This document shows, one piece after another, positions 33,065 to 46,252 of a DNA stretch of 64,000 nucleotides (the first letter of the stretch is position 1; each line of letters begins with the position of its first letter). The notes beneath the pieces are model-generated. The model saw nothing but the letters and a program-made list of their open reading frames with translations. It did no database searches and was not told where the DNA came from. The position numbers and the translations under genes are program-made. The stretch lies in contig CM034531.1 of assembly GCA_020002185.1 (NCBI GenBank), forward strand, positions 77,488,291-77,552,290. Direction: 5' to 3'. The stretch is from Paraescarpia echinospica (Eukaryota; Annelida; Polychaeta; Sabellida; Siboglinidae).

Positions 33065-34216
33065 ATGGCACCGACAAGGGCGCAGAAGAAAAGGGGGTCC
33101 CAACCAGTGGCAGCGACGGTCGAGCCTATTCAGACGAGAAGTCGAGCTGCGACGACAATGACAACGAGTCACGTACGCCAGCCAGTGGCACGGGGCAGAA
33201 AACGTACTACCGGTCGACGACGGGCTCGTCCGTCTGATGACCATCTGATGGCAGCACAGACCGATGTCCTGTTGCAAACGAGAGCCTGCAATCAGCCAGT
33301 GACAGATTGTGATTCGCTGCGACAGATGGCAGCACAACCCAATGCCTCGTGGCATGCGACTGGTGACAGTCTGCCGACATTGAGTCGGAATACGAACCAG
33401 CAGGCGGCAGCACCACTGTTGGAGAGTGTGGCAGCAACGACTGCCAGGCAGCGCCTGCAGCAGTCACATCAGTTGCTGCAGGAAATGCATCAGATGATGT
33501 CTGAACAGAGAGATAATGTCACAGCTATGCCCCAGTCCAACGGTGCTGAGTTTATGCCACAGTTGGATGATTTAACACAGGAGATGGCATCCTCGGGTCA
33601 GGTAGGGGGCGCCACTGTGCCACCATGGCCTACAAGGGAAGGGTCTTTGCCAAATCTTGGGCATGGCATAGATGTTGGGGCCGTGATAGATAGTCTCCCG
33701 CAGCAGACTCGAGACAGGGTTAGGACATTCACCAAAGCTTCTGTTTCTATTCATGCGCATGTACCAGCTAATGTCAGAGCGAAGGTATGGTCTGGGGATT
33801 TCGTGGAAATGTCGGCCCTGTTGCCTGGTGTCAGGTCCAGTAGCCAAAATCTTACGCTGGGCCTACAGCAGCAAGGGGAGGATGCTCCGTCAATATTGTG
33901 TGTCGGCCCTAAGGCCAAGCCAGAAATTCGCAGTTTCCCACAGTGGGAGAAAGCCTTCCGGGTCTACATGTCACTGTACTTATCCCAGCCCATCCACTAC
34001 CATGAGGCTCCTGCATTGTTGAAATATATTGACACGATCAGTGACCTGTCTGAGCGGGGAGGTAATTGGCAAACATATGATGACACTTTCCGGGCCCTGC
34101 GCATGCTAGAAGGATGGGGGTGGGACTCGACGGTTTCCGAGTTATGGCTGAGAGCGGCTCAGGTGGGAAATGTCAAGAGTGGGCCAGCTTATGGTGGGAC
34201 CCCCTTTCAACAATAA
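33065..34216 (+). pseudogene. gag-like ORF, truncated by the unit joint (unit 2)
   Basis: Same 383-residue ORF and the same truncation point as in unit 1; the stop is supplied by unit 3. Confidence 0.75.
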
Positions 34217-34890
34217 ATATTATAAACATAAGAGAGAATACTGAGGAAAGAAAAAACAAACGAACAAAATAATGAAAGTAGGCTGCGATTTAAATATGTA
34301 ATGAAAAATAAATAACAGAATGGACCAGCGTTTGTCACTGAACCATTAGACGTGCTTTTATATTAGTTGACTCTGAATATGACCACCCTGACCGACTCTG
34401 AGAGACATCCTTTAGACATATCTATATAAATATAGACCAATAGTTACGACTGGCGTGGCCTCTTGTTGGACCTGAATAGATGCCCGTGGCTGTCTATTGA
34501 CCAGTTGTGGTCTTCCATTGCAGGTGTCATCACTGGTGATTGGCGAGTCTCTTGTCAATGTCTATCCCATGTTGACTTGAAACACCAAAAGACACAACTG
34601 GTGAATTGCGTAATACCATTTACGTCAGACATGTAGATATCTTTTTCACAGTACGAAGAAACGACCCTTAATTCCCGGAAAACAACAACGTGATTTGGTT
34701 AATTATTTGTTAATTAGCTCCCACGAAGCCATTAATGATTACTGACAAAAGTTAGTATGGCAAAAGAACATGTTTCCTCGTCTTCCCTGAATAGTACATT
34801 CGACCACGAGTTGCACACCATACAGTTGAACGCTGCAGTGTTGGTGTCACATATTCAATGATATTGTGCCGTTTTAGAAACGTATGTATA

Positions 34891-35081
34891 CAGTGGAACC
34901 TCGCTGTACTGTCACCTCTGTAATACAGCCATCTCACAATTAAGGTCACCCTAGAACAGTCACAAATTATTTCCACATAGAGTAAAGTACACAATATTAG
35001 TTCCACTAATACGGTCACCTTGTTATTCAGGTCATTTTGTCCAGTTCCAAGGGTGGCCTAGTGACTAGTGAGGTTTCACTG
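34891..35081. mobile_element. pogo/Tigger-type MITE (unit 3 copy)
   Basis: 191 bp, with the same termini and TA flanks as the unit 2 copy. Confidence 0.75.
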
Positions 35082-38002
35082 TACCAATTTTAAATAATAA
35101 TTATAAATAATCACTTTCAACATGTGTATAGGGACGTACATGTGTGTACACGGACTGCATAAACAGGCAAAATACACGTGAACTGGTGAATAAGAACATC
35201 GAAGAGAATCTATTAGTTACCAGCTTCAACACAGGTGAATCTGTTGATATGTTGTTGTGAGTCACTTGATCTGTTCACAGTGGCATTGATCTGTTCACAG
35301 TGGCATTGATATGTTCACAGTGGCGTTCAGTGTGGATGAGTTGCAATCGCTGTCTATCCCATTTTGTCTTGAAAAAGCCAATATTTATGAGGGGTGAGTA
35401 ATGTAATTGGAATAGAACATTCAATAATATTATATCAACAAGAGAAAGCAATATTTCATGATGTGTTGTAGTTGTGTAATTGCTTCGTAAAAATTAACAT
35501 TAATTATTTCTACGTTATATTATTTATTTCCTTATCTTATATTGCCTAATAATCTACACATGAATGTAATACTGATAACAAATATGCATTATTTATTACG
35601 TATAATTAATTTTATATATCTTATATTGCTAAACATCTACATATGAACGCAACACTGATAACCAATATGGATTATCTACATTATATAATTGAAGTGGGCA
35701 GAACATAATTATAATTTATTGCATAAATGAAGGTATGAACGCAGAGCATACTGTATTTTATGCAATGGCCGGGACGGGCCCAGTGTGGGTATTGAGGTAA
35801 GGGACTGAGGCGATAATTACTTCCAGCTGTTTGGCTTAAAACCACCCAGCGCCTTCAGCCAATCACGACATGTCAGGATTAGGCTCCAGCCTTTTAATTG
35901 GATTATTTCGGAATGAACACAGGGTCATATCCCCGATTTTTGAATGTGTTGGGTTTTGGTGCGTCGACAGGCTTTTTGTTTTACAAACGGTATATATTTT
36001 CCTTGTGTTTATACAGGATAGGCGGAATGGCCCCACCATTTTGTAACTGCATGTGTCTATTGGTGGTGGAATGTTTGTATTGTTTGCTTAGGTTTATATT
36101 CATAGTGGTTTTATACCTCTATAGCGACAAATAATGTATGTCTGTATATTGTCGTCATGTTGTAGGAATGTGTGCCTAAGAAACTTTGATGGGGCTGTAC
36201 AAGGGTTCAGTTTCACATCTGGTTTGCATGTTAGACATCACATTCATACTATCTTTATGCCCAAAAGTGGCTGCATTAGAAGCAATCCACTTTCCAATAA
36301 AAACGTCATCCTTTGGCCAATTTCAATTCTCAAACTACATTGGGCTTGTGTTGGTTATTGCTTAAAATTAATTTTAGATATCTTATATTGCCCCAAACAT
36401 CTACATGTCAATGTAACACTGATAACAAATATGCAATATCTACATTTAATAATTTAAATGAGCAGAACGCAGTTAAAACATTTTGGCATACAATTTATTT
36501 TAAATATCCTATATTGCCCAAACATCTACATATGAATGCAACACTGATAATAAATATGCATTATCTACATTAAATAACCTAAATGAGCCAAACATAATTA
36601 TAATTTCTGGCATATAATTAATTTTAAAGATACTCCCTCAGAAACATTACCCCATTTAGTAGTTACCTGACGCGTCAACACTTGTCTGTCAATTGGTACA
36701 TATTACGGCAGCACCTTGGTCACCAGTGGTGTTCCATTTTGGTGTTCGACTTGCGATCAATGTTAGCTTCACCAATCATCCCATTTTGTTGTCGGACTGT
36801 CTGGAATTACAAACAAATTGTAAAAAACAAAACTAGAGCCCTTTCAATAATAAAACGATTTTATTTTAGTGACCTGTGATTGCTAATAAATTTACAGTAT
36901 ATCTTAAACAAGTAAATTATTTTTAAAGAGTTAAAGAACATTGTTGTAGCAGTTCAACATTACCCAGTATATATCACTCTATTAGCTGGAGTGATGAGAT
37001 GAGAAATTATGGTTCCACTGTTGATGTCAGAGCGACATGTACCATTGGATAATTGTTCAATTACACAAATCAAATCAATTATTTTTTATTTGTCATTTCA
37101 ATTACACTTCTTCACTATCAAAAATACATTAACGGGACCTAACTAAAAAGAGTACCGGTGATATGGCATGCATGGGTATGTAGAATAGAATAGGTCAATC
37201 ATGAAGTAGAATTGTTAGAAAAACTAATTTTCCCAATTTGAATTAAAACAAAATAATTAAAAACTAATCAGACCGGAATTGAAATCACTAAGATAAGGTT
37301 GTACAATGAAATAAAACATTTGTTTTGCACGTTGATGACCAGCTGAAACCATAACTTTTGTATACTGAAAACAATCTTTGGTAGAACTGTTTTAAAAGTT
37401 TTTGTTTTTAAACAGGTGTTTAAAATGGACTCTCAAGCTGATATGCAACTATGAATAGTAAAGTAAAAAATATGTCCAAACAGAAATGTTAATCAAGTTG
37501 ATATTCTTTCCTCTCCATTTAAAATAATTAAAGTAATGATATAAAAATATTTGCTTTCAGTCTTGTGTTTTTGTAAACATTGGCATGACAGAGACAGTGT
37601 CAAACCATCATATTTCTAACATGTCATTTAAACACACTGATCAGTGCTAGTTACCAGTGCATGGACATTCAGGAGACTGGACGTGTTGTGTTGTTCATCA
37701 CTTGTTCAATTCACTGAGGGCGGACGTGCTGCAGTCAATATCTATTCCATTTTGTCTTGAAAAAGCCAATGATACACACATTATTTGGGACGATTAGCGA
37801 TTACGTGACATTCGGTCTCGTATCGTAGCAACGGCCCTTGGCGGGCTATACACAACAACTGCAAGAAGGCTCGTCAGCGTCTATTGCAATCAAACGAGGG
37901 AAACAGTTCACTATTTTTTGAGCTTCAAATCTTTGGCCAGCCACCTGAAGAACTTGTATGTTACTCTTAGGCTCTAGAGACATTATCCATCAAAATACCA
38001 CT

Positions 38003-38060
38003 GCATAGTTTGGGTCCCATGGTAGACAATGCATAGTTTGAGTCCCATGGTAGACAATGC
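38003..38060. repeat. 28-bp minisatellite, 2 copies (unit 3)
   Basis: Two monomers, same flanks as in unit 2. Confidence 0.9.
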
Positions 38061-39938
38061 AAAGCATTCTGTTGTGTACAACCAAGATGGCAGATCACCT
38101 TGACGGCTGGACACCAAATAAGGCGTTGACGTAAGACTAATGGTCCCAATAGACATACACCATACATGGTAGATATCAACATATACGTGAAAAGGATTAC
38201 TTCACAATGTGCTTTCACCAATAATACTGCACTCGTCACTGTTCTAGTATTGTAACACCCACATAAACAAACAGGAATATTTCCAATTTGTCGGAATAAC
38301 TGAGGTATCATGTCAACGCAACATGTTTGCTTAGTCAGTCATCTTACATTACCAAACATCTATGTATAAATGCAATACAGCAGTCATCAATATGCATTAT
38401 ATATATTTAATAAACAAATAGTTTCATTTTTATATATTCCATCTAATTACAAACCAGATCCAACAATTACCTGGCACGCTGACAATTGTCTGCAGATGGT
38501 ACAAGTTGCGGCGGTGTCTGACAGTGGTGTCTGGCAGTGGTGTCGTATTTTGTTGTGGAGTTCTACTTGTTCTTAATGTTAAGAACAACAGTCATCCACT
38601 TTCATCGTCAAGCAGTCTGAAATTGGAAAATTACATAGGAAAAAGTACAATGCTGTCTCACATACATACTTGACGAATGTTGTTCTCATTAAAAACATGT
38701 TTTGTAATGTTCTTTCAACTATAATAATAGGAAAATATAATAACTAGACCCTTTTGCAATGCATCGTGATCCCCAGTGTCAGAGTCAAATTAAAAAGAAC
38801 TCTTTATCAACAAACTGTGACCCAGTTTCAACTAAAATGATACAACCACACTGCTAATTTATAAAAAAAATAAACCAGTGTTAATGTAAAGCTAAGGACA
38901 AAATATTAGACAACACAATTTACAACAAAAGGTTTCACCAATTGATGTCAAACCAAAGCAATGAAATTAGGGTGAAACCCATACATTTTAGTAACAAAAC
39001 ATGATGCCAGGGTCAAAGTAAAGATAACGAGAACATACAAGTCATTAAGCCATTTTATAAAAAAGTGAAACAGTCGAAATAAAGCTGATGAGACAAGAAA
39101 AAAACACAACCTTTATCATCAAGGTATGACCTTCAATATGAAACTAAAGCTAGTGAGACATAATACATGTAATAGCTCATAATTTATAATCAAACTGTGT
39201 TCCCAATGTCAAAAGCAAACCAATGGAAAAGTAACATGACAAAAAATACATCCCCCTAATAATTCATATATACAATTTATAAACGAATGTCACATAACTG
39301 CTAATGAAATAAGATAAGTCACTTTTATAAAAAAACCTGTGACAACTGGTCAGTAAACCAAAGCCTAAGAAAGGATGACAATCATACCCTTAATAAAAAT
39401 GTGCATAAAATTAAAGCTAACGAGAAGAGTAATTACCACATAATTTTAACATATAGTATCAACCAGTGCAAATTCACTGGTAATGAGTTTCGATAATAGT
39501 CACATGCTTTATAAATCATCTGTCAACCAGTGTCAAATTAAACCTAATGAAACAGGACAATAGCCTCACCCGTTACCACTGCAGTGTGGCCCAGTGTCAA
39601 ATCTAATTTTGAAACAGAGTAACCAAATACTTCAAAAACAAATGGTGATAACAGCTACAAATAAAATCCTATGAGATGGGGCCATGCCCACACTGTTCTA
39701 AAACAAAGACATCCGGTAACAAGTCAACACTAATATGACAGGGACAAAACACCCTTCATAAACAAACTATGACATCCAGTGACAACTCAAGGCTATTGAA
39801 ACAGAGCCACGCCCACACCCTTTACAAACAAACAGTGATACCAAGAGGTAAATCAAAGCTAATTGATTTAGACATATCTACACCCACCCTATATAAACAA
39901 ACTGTGACATCCAGTGACAAATCAAAGCTAACTGAAAC

Positions 39939-40670
39939 ATGGCTACACCACACACTCCATATACACACTGTGGCATCCAGTGTTATATCAAAGCTAATCT
40001 AATGAGACATGGCTATATCACACCCTCCATAAACACACTGTGGCATCCAGTGTTATATCAAAGCTAATGAGACATGACTACACCACACCCTCCATAAACA
40101 CACTGTGGCATCCAGTGTTATATCAAAGCTACTGAGACATGGCTACACCACACCCTCCATAAACACACTGTGGCATCCAGTGTTATATTAAAGCTAACGA
40201 GACATGGCTACACCACACCCTCCATAAACACACTGTGGCATCCAGTGTTATATCAAAGCAAATGAGACATGGCTACACCACACCCTTCACAAACACATTG
40301 TGGCATCCAGTGCTATATCAAAGCTAATGAGACATGGCTACACCACACCCTTCACAAACACACTGTGGCATCCAGTGCTATATCAAAGCTAATGAGACAT
40401 GGCTACACCACACCCTTCACAAACACACTGTGGCATCCAGTGCTATATCAAAGCTAATGAGACATGGCTACACCACACCCTCCATAAACACACTGTGGCA
40501 TCCAGTGTTATATCAAAGCTAATGAGACATGGCTACACCACACCCTTCACAAACACACTGTGGCATCCAGTGCTATATCAAAGCTAATGAGACATGGCTA
40601 CACCACACCCTCCATAAACACACTGTGGCATCCAGTGCTATATCAAAGCTAATGAGACATGGCTACACCT
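39939..40670. repeat. 65-bp satellite, about 11 copies (unit 3)
   Basis: Same monomer and same phase as in unit 2, with about half as many copies. Decayed monomers flank it on both sides. Confidence 0.95.
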
Positions 40671-41776
40671 CACCCTTCACAAACACACTTTGACATACAT
40701 TGACATGGTTATGCCACACCCTTCATAAACAAACTGTGACATTCGGTGACAAATCTAAGCTAATGAGAAAGGGCCATGCCACACCCTTCATTATAAACAC
40801 ACTCTGACAGACATTGACAAATCTAAGCTAACGAGAAAGGGCTACACCATACCTTTCATTAGCACACTTGACATACATTGACAAATCTAAACTAATGAGA
40901 CAAGACCACGGCTACACCCTTCACAAAGAAACCGACATCCAATGACAAATCAAAGCTAATTGAGACATGGCTACACCACACCTTTCACTAGCACACTCTG
41001 ACATCCAGTGACAAATCAAAGCAAACAAGAAAGGGCCGTGCTACACCCTTCATAAAGAAACTGGTATCCAGTGACAAATATTTGCCGGTACCTCCTCCGT
41101 TAGGTCAAACCTAACAAATGCAACAGTAAAAATCTCTCCATTATGGTCGACTAATAACCTACCAACTCGCAACATGTCAACTAACAACATATCAAACAAC
41201 TGTTTTCCTTGGTGAACAGCAACAAGGAAAGGGTATGGAGATTTGCCCCATGTTTCACCTCTGCCGATATGTTAACCTTGGCCTATCCTGTCTTTAGCGT
41301 ATGTAGTTCAGTTTTAAACATTTTCTGTTACACTTACGCAACTGGTTTCCATAGGCCTACTAGCACAATACAGTATATTATCATATCGACATAACTAATA
41401 CAAATATGGTGTACTTACTAACTTAGTCTTAGTTAAGTTTTACTCACGCTCTTCAAAACAGATTTTTCACAGCAAGCACACCATACGACATAACCCCAAA
41501 CTTGCCTACACACACCGCCAACTAAGGAATACGCTGTAGCTCTGTACAATCAGACACCACCAATAAGGTAATAATGGTTTATTGCAGTTACTTATATGAG
41601 CGATAGACAAATCGTCAATAGAATATAGCGGCCACAATCAACACAAGGTTTTCCTTGGCTAGTCTCTCTGACCACTAGGTGGAGTAGCTGTCTAGTCATA
41701 AACATAGATGTGTTGGTATGATTTATTTTCTCCGTGTCAGTTTGTTCATTTTCTATGTGACTTAGTTGCGTAAACA

Positions 41777-42028
41777 TTAAGGGAGCCGTCGCTCTCTAGT
41801 AGATCGTCGAGGTTGAACACCATCATTCACTGGTGTGTCAGGTATCTCACAGGGTTCATCTACATCGGGGAGTTCATCGATCTGTGGCTGAGTCTCAGGT
41901 TCGGACAACTGTACCGGTATGCTTGGTGGTGGCATAAGGTCTGGTTTGTCGTCTGTGTCTTGAATCGACTCATGTCTGTCGAACACCGGCGACACAAGTG
42001 TTTTTTTGGCAGGGCTCTGGTAACACAC
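41777..42028 (-). pseudogene. Relic resembling gypsy pol tail (unit 3)
   Basis: Same relic, with the ELPDVDEP variant shared with unit 2. Confidence 0.4.
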
Positions 42029-43503
42029 TCAGTCCGCTTCACCCTGTATAATGTAGCTCTTAGTTGATTCCCGATGAACTTACGGATATTAATCCAAATA
42101 TCGTCAACAGTTACAAGCAAGTATGTGCTTCGAGCTTGTGTTTTGTTTCAGTCAGCACGTATATAAACCAGATCTCCTGACTATTAATCGCGCGATCAAC
42201 CTCATAGATCCCCACACTGACGCATGCAGGAACCGACGCCTGCATGAACCACGTGGAATGCTATTGGAAGAACGCCAATATGCGTAACAAGAGGGAAGGA
42301 GGAACGGCGAGGAACCTCCTAGAACCTGGTAGTGTAAATGTGGCCCAACCAATTCAGCGACAATTCGCTGCAGGCTATTCTAGAGCAAGTGCATGAGGCC
42401 TACCCAACTAACTAGAAGCGCCTCCATTTTCTTGGAGGGAGGACATGAGTACATGAGTGCCTCCGGTTGGATCAACAGAACGATTTTCATTTAACTGTAA
42501 TGACATGTGATACAGTAATTCATGTGTTGAATTGATTGTATTTTTTCTCTGTAATTACATGTGATAGATATTATGTAAGTACGTACTTAGTCACCTACAA
42601 CAATCTGGCGCCAGTTGCTATGAAAGAGCCGACATTATCATGATTACTCAAGCATGCCACCGATCAAGCCTTGATAGGGTGGTCATAACAACTAGTCCTG
42701 CCTAATGTGGACATATGAACACACAGAGATCCACACCATGTTTTTAATAAGATCGTATTATGTATGGAACTCAACCACAACAGTCTGAATATTTGATTGA
42801 AATTGTGAAGTAACATATACTATTGCAAAGAGTCAGTATTTTCAGTAATGGCTGCTAGGAATTCCTAAATTATCACTATATAAACATACATAATCATGTC
42901 TAATAAATGCACTTTGAAGTAATTTCCTTTAAACGGTGAGTCGCATGCTATAAAACACACACATAAGCACGCACACACGCACACACACACGCACACACAC
43001 ACTACTGCTCCATCGTAGCAGCAGAAAATACATTGAAACATACAAGACAAAGGAACAACAACACGACGCCATTCATTGCCACACATTAAAGATGGTCCTG
43101 ATACAGCCATGTATGAAGAGGCCGCCTAGCGAACAGTTAATGCACGTTAATGAGATTGACTTCTATAATGGAGACATAATTGAAATAGTCACGCGTGTTT
43201 GTAAATTATTAAGTTTGTAATCCTATGGTGGACATATTGTTACACAAGGTTATTCACAGACATATTCCTAGAAACATATCCCAAACATGTGACTTGCCAC
43301 AGCTAAGTGGGTATTAAGTTGCAAAATTAAGAAATTGAGTTTTGTGCCTTTTTGGATTCCACAGACTATAAACTTTAAAATGATACCTCATTTGTTGAAA
43401 TATCTTCAGTAGTTTTTGATTTATTGCAATAAATGAAACAAACTTTATAAAAGCGATATTTCGATAAAAACAGGTTTAAACTTTAAAGATTGAGCAATAT
43501 GAA

Positions 43504-43590
43504 AAACCAATGTCCATAGCAACAACACATTCAACATTGTCATTGAGCTACATGCACTTTGTAGGTTTATTCTATGTATGCATCACAACA
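43504..43590. repeat. 87-bp direct repeat, left copy (unit 3)
   Basis: Identical or nearly identical to 44041-44127. The sequence is single-copy in units 1 and 2, so it duplicated when the CR1 slice was inserted. It starts aaaccaatgtccatagcaac and ends gcatcacaaca. Confidence 0.9.
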
Positions 43591-44040
43591 CTGTGACTGT
43601 GAGACAGAAGACTGATGGAAGAAGACAGAGTGTTCAGCAAAAAACAGAAAACATGACAGGCGTGAAGGTGACAGGGGAGAAAGTGACCGTAGTGAAGGAG
43701 GTAGCCGGGGAAAAGGGACGGGAGAGGAGAGAAGAAAATGTGATGGGAGGAAAGAAGAAGGGACGAAAGGAAGTGAGAGTAAATGTGCAAGAAGAGAAGA
43801 TGACAGGAGGAAGGGGGATAAGAGAAAACGCGACAGGAATGAAGGGAATGGAAGAGAATGTGACAGGAGAGAAGATGGCAAGAGGAAAAGACAACAACCA
43901 GACATATGCAAACCGGAGGAGCTACTCCGAGGCAGTGATTGAGGGGGCAAAGAGAAAAGAGAGAGTGTTTATGGGCGATTCAATTTTGAGAAAAACAGAC
44001 AAGACTATATGCGAGGGGAAGGACGTTGTTGTATGTCTAC
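43591..44040 (+). pseudogene. 450-bp internal slice of a CR1 ORF1 (unit 3)
   Basis: It encodes the Lys/Glu-rich linker and the very start of the SGNH domain (ERVFMGDSILRKTDK), homologous to roughly residues 115-255 of the CR1 ORF1 at 6532-7734. It stays open but is diverged from that copy, so it came from another family member. Both ends are truncated: no zinc knuckle, no GTN or DxxH blocks, no 3' tail. The open frame (43578-44198) runs through both flanking duplications by chance. Confidence 0.85.
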
Positions 44041-44127
44041 AAACCAATGTCCATAGCAACAACACATTCAACATTGTCATTGAGCTACATGCACTTTGTA
44101 GGTTTATTCTATGTATGCATCACAACA
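44041..44127. repeat. 87-bp direct repeat, right copy (unit 3)
   Basis: Right-hand copy of the duplication flanking the CR1 slice. It continues into the normal unit sequence (tgttcacgcaatttcag). Confidence 0.9.
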
Positions 44128-44677
44128 TGTTCACGCAATTTCAGTTGATGAATGACTGTGAAAATTTTTCCAATGCTGTTTTTTTGGCAATAAGATAAAT
44201 AAAATAAATTCAAGTTATTACCATCACAGCTGCAAATATTTAGGTATGAAATTAGATTTCATACTGATCTTTACGTGAGGTGGCATCACTACTGATATGA
44301 GCCACCCTTTGTGGGTGAGGTGGACTTTAACCAGGTCAGGGTCCGATATGTAGATTACCCATACAGCCGCAGCTGTTGCATGACAACTGCATAGTAATAC
44401 TAGGTAAACTCCCAGCCAATCAGCATAGCGCAGAAAGACCGCGTAACTTGTGCGCGGGGAAATTGCAGCACACAACGATCTAGGTTCTCAAGTGAGCGGA
44501 CGTATCCAAACAAGTTTCCCGTATTCGAGTTCCCGATAACGAAATTGAATTTCATTCGTCGATCGTGCGTCTGCGTTCACTATCGTCGACAGTTCGTCGG
44601 ATAATTGAGTATACCTTACTATATTCGTTATTATTTATCTGTGTTAATATTTCTCAAGCCTTGTTTGGCGTGAGACA

Positions 44678-45289
44678 ATGGCGGCTGATCACGACGCTAC
44701 CCGTGTCCTGATACTTGGCGATAGCCACGTATTTTGGTCATCGCGGTTCGTGAGGTCGGCCGGCCCGTCTTGGCCAGGGGTTAGTGTGGATTTTGTCGTG
44801 GACGGGCACGGATGTCGAGGTCCCTCTTTTATCGGGATTCGCGGGGGGAAGATCTTGACAATGCGTGACGACGACCTGTGGGATAGAATTTCGATTCTAA
44901 ACCCAGGTCTGGTCATCCCTCACGTAGGCGGCAACGACGTTGACTCGGTCGGTTTGTCTCCCCAACGTGTAGGAGCGCAGCTCGTTGACTTTGCCCGCGA
45001 ATTAGTGGAATTTGGAGTTAGCCAAGTTGTGATCTGCCAGTTGATCAAACGGGCAAAATGGCGTCACTTCTCACCCGAGGATGGGACCACGCGCGTGGCG
45101 GTGGTTAACACTTTTATCCAGGCAGAGTGTGCAGGGGATCACCATATCTCTTTTTGGAAACATAAAGGCTTCTGGAATCCCCGCAATAGGATCTTTATGC
45201 GGGACGGGGTGCATTTTAATGATCTCGGCAATTTTAAGCTGTATCGTAGTTTCAGGGGGGCCTTGCTTTGGGCAGCTAGTCGTCGGTAA
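44678..45289 (+). CDS. SGNH-hydrolase protein, intact frame (unit 3)
   Basis: 203 residues, about the size of a single SGNH domain. LGDSHV (Ser16), GGND (84-87), then GDHHISFWKHKGFW and RDGVHFND (Asp176, His179), and a C-terminal basic end. All catalytic residues are present. The catalytic function is inferred from the family and the natural substrate is unknown. It is probably the accessory esterase of a Ngaro/DIRS-like element and not a host gene, because a gag-like ORF of such an element lies 1 kb downstream on the same strand. Confidence 0.75.
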   Translation: MAADHDATRVLILGDSHVFWSSRFVRSAGPSWPGVSVDFVVDGHGCRGPSFIGIRGGKILTMRDDDLWDRISILNPGLVIPHVGGNDVDSVGLSPQRVGAQLVDFARELVEFGVSQVVICQLIKRAKWRHFSPEDGTTRVAVVNTFIQAECAGDHHISFWKHKGFWNPRNRIFMRDGVHFNDLGNFKLYRSFRGALLWAASRR

Positions 45290-45408
45290 GCCGGGGCGAT
45301 AATGGGCGATAAACCGGGTATGGTTAAGGGGGCCGATAAAAGGGGAATGTTGGCGTTCGGACTATCCCTGTCATTTAAGTTTATCATAGTTTTAACTATC
45401 ATAACTGC

Positions 45409-46048
45409 CAGCTTGGCACGTCGGGCCAGACGTTTATTTATTTATTTTAATACTGATTTCAGTTAACTAATCAGTGTAGTGGGTGTTATGTTAGATACAT
45501 ACTGTGACGACCTGGCCAGTTGGCAGTCAGACAAATCAGCCAATATTGGTGTTTCGGCTTGATTGTGCAGCTTGGCACGTCGGGCCAGATGTTTATTTAT
45601 TTATTTAATTTAAAAAAAAAATACTGATTTCAGTTAACCAATCAGTGTAGTGGGTGTTATGTTAGATACATACTTTGACGACCTGGCCAGTTGGCAGTCA
45701 GGCAACTCAGCCAATATTGGTGTTTCGGCTTGATTGTGCAGCTTGGCACGTCGGGCCAGATGTTAGTTCATTATGTTTTATAAGGTTTTCAGTTAATCGA
45801 TCAGTGCTGGAGTGTTAATTGAGTTACATACTGTGACGACCTGGCCAGTTGGCAGTCAGGCAACTCAGCCAATATTGGCGCTTCAGCTTGATTGTGCAGC
45901 TTGGCACGTCGGGCCAGATGTTGGAGTGTCATATTGAGTTCAATGAACTAATCAATATCCCATGTGTCGTATTAGATGCATACTGTGACGACCTGGCCAG
46001 TTGGCAGTCAGGCAGCTCAGCCAATATTGTCGTTTCGGCCTGCAGGTC
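45409..46048 (+). repeat. Tandem repeats upstream of gag (unit 3)
   Basis: Same array, 4 bp shorter through a lost gttt in the second spacer. Followed by an 8-bp duplication (attcgtca, near 46121) shared with unit 4. Confidence 0.85.
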
Positions 46049-46252
46049 CAGCTTGGCGCTTCTGACTAGTAGTTCTGCATTCACATTGCATGCAAGATAG
46101 AATGAGTTGGCGTCTCGTCAATTCGTCAATGTTGGCGCTTTGGCCTGAATATTCAGCTTTTCCGGTACAGTGAAAAATCACATTTACAATGGTCTAACAT
46201 CACGTCTGCAACAACTAACCAGTGCCGCACATGGCACTCTATTTGTTACAGG

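Larger units (their letters stand above)
20909..34207. repeat. Tandem segment, unit 2 (13.3 kb)
   Basis: It begins with caacaataaatattataaa, fused directly to the truncated gag of unit 1. It holds all common components: exon-like modules, pogo MITE, two 28-bp repeats, about 20 copies of the 65-bp satellite, pol-tail relic, CA repeat, frameshifted SGNH ORF, upstream repeats and truncated gag. Its left half is nearly identical to units 3-5, and its right end is closest to unit 1. Confidence 0.9.

Noticed and set aside
43578..44198. 206-residue ORF in units 3 and 4 as a gene
   Set aside because: It is an open CR1 ORF1 slice extended by chance through both flanking 87-bp repeats; it lacks a natural start and the catalytic end of the domain.
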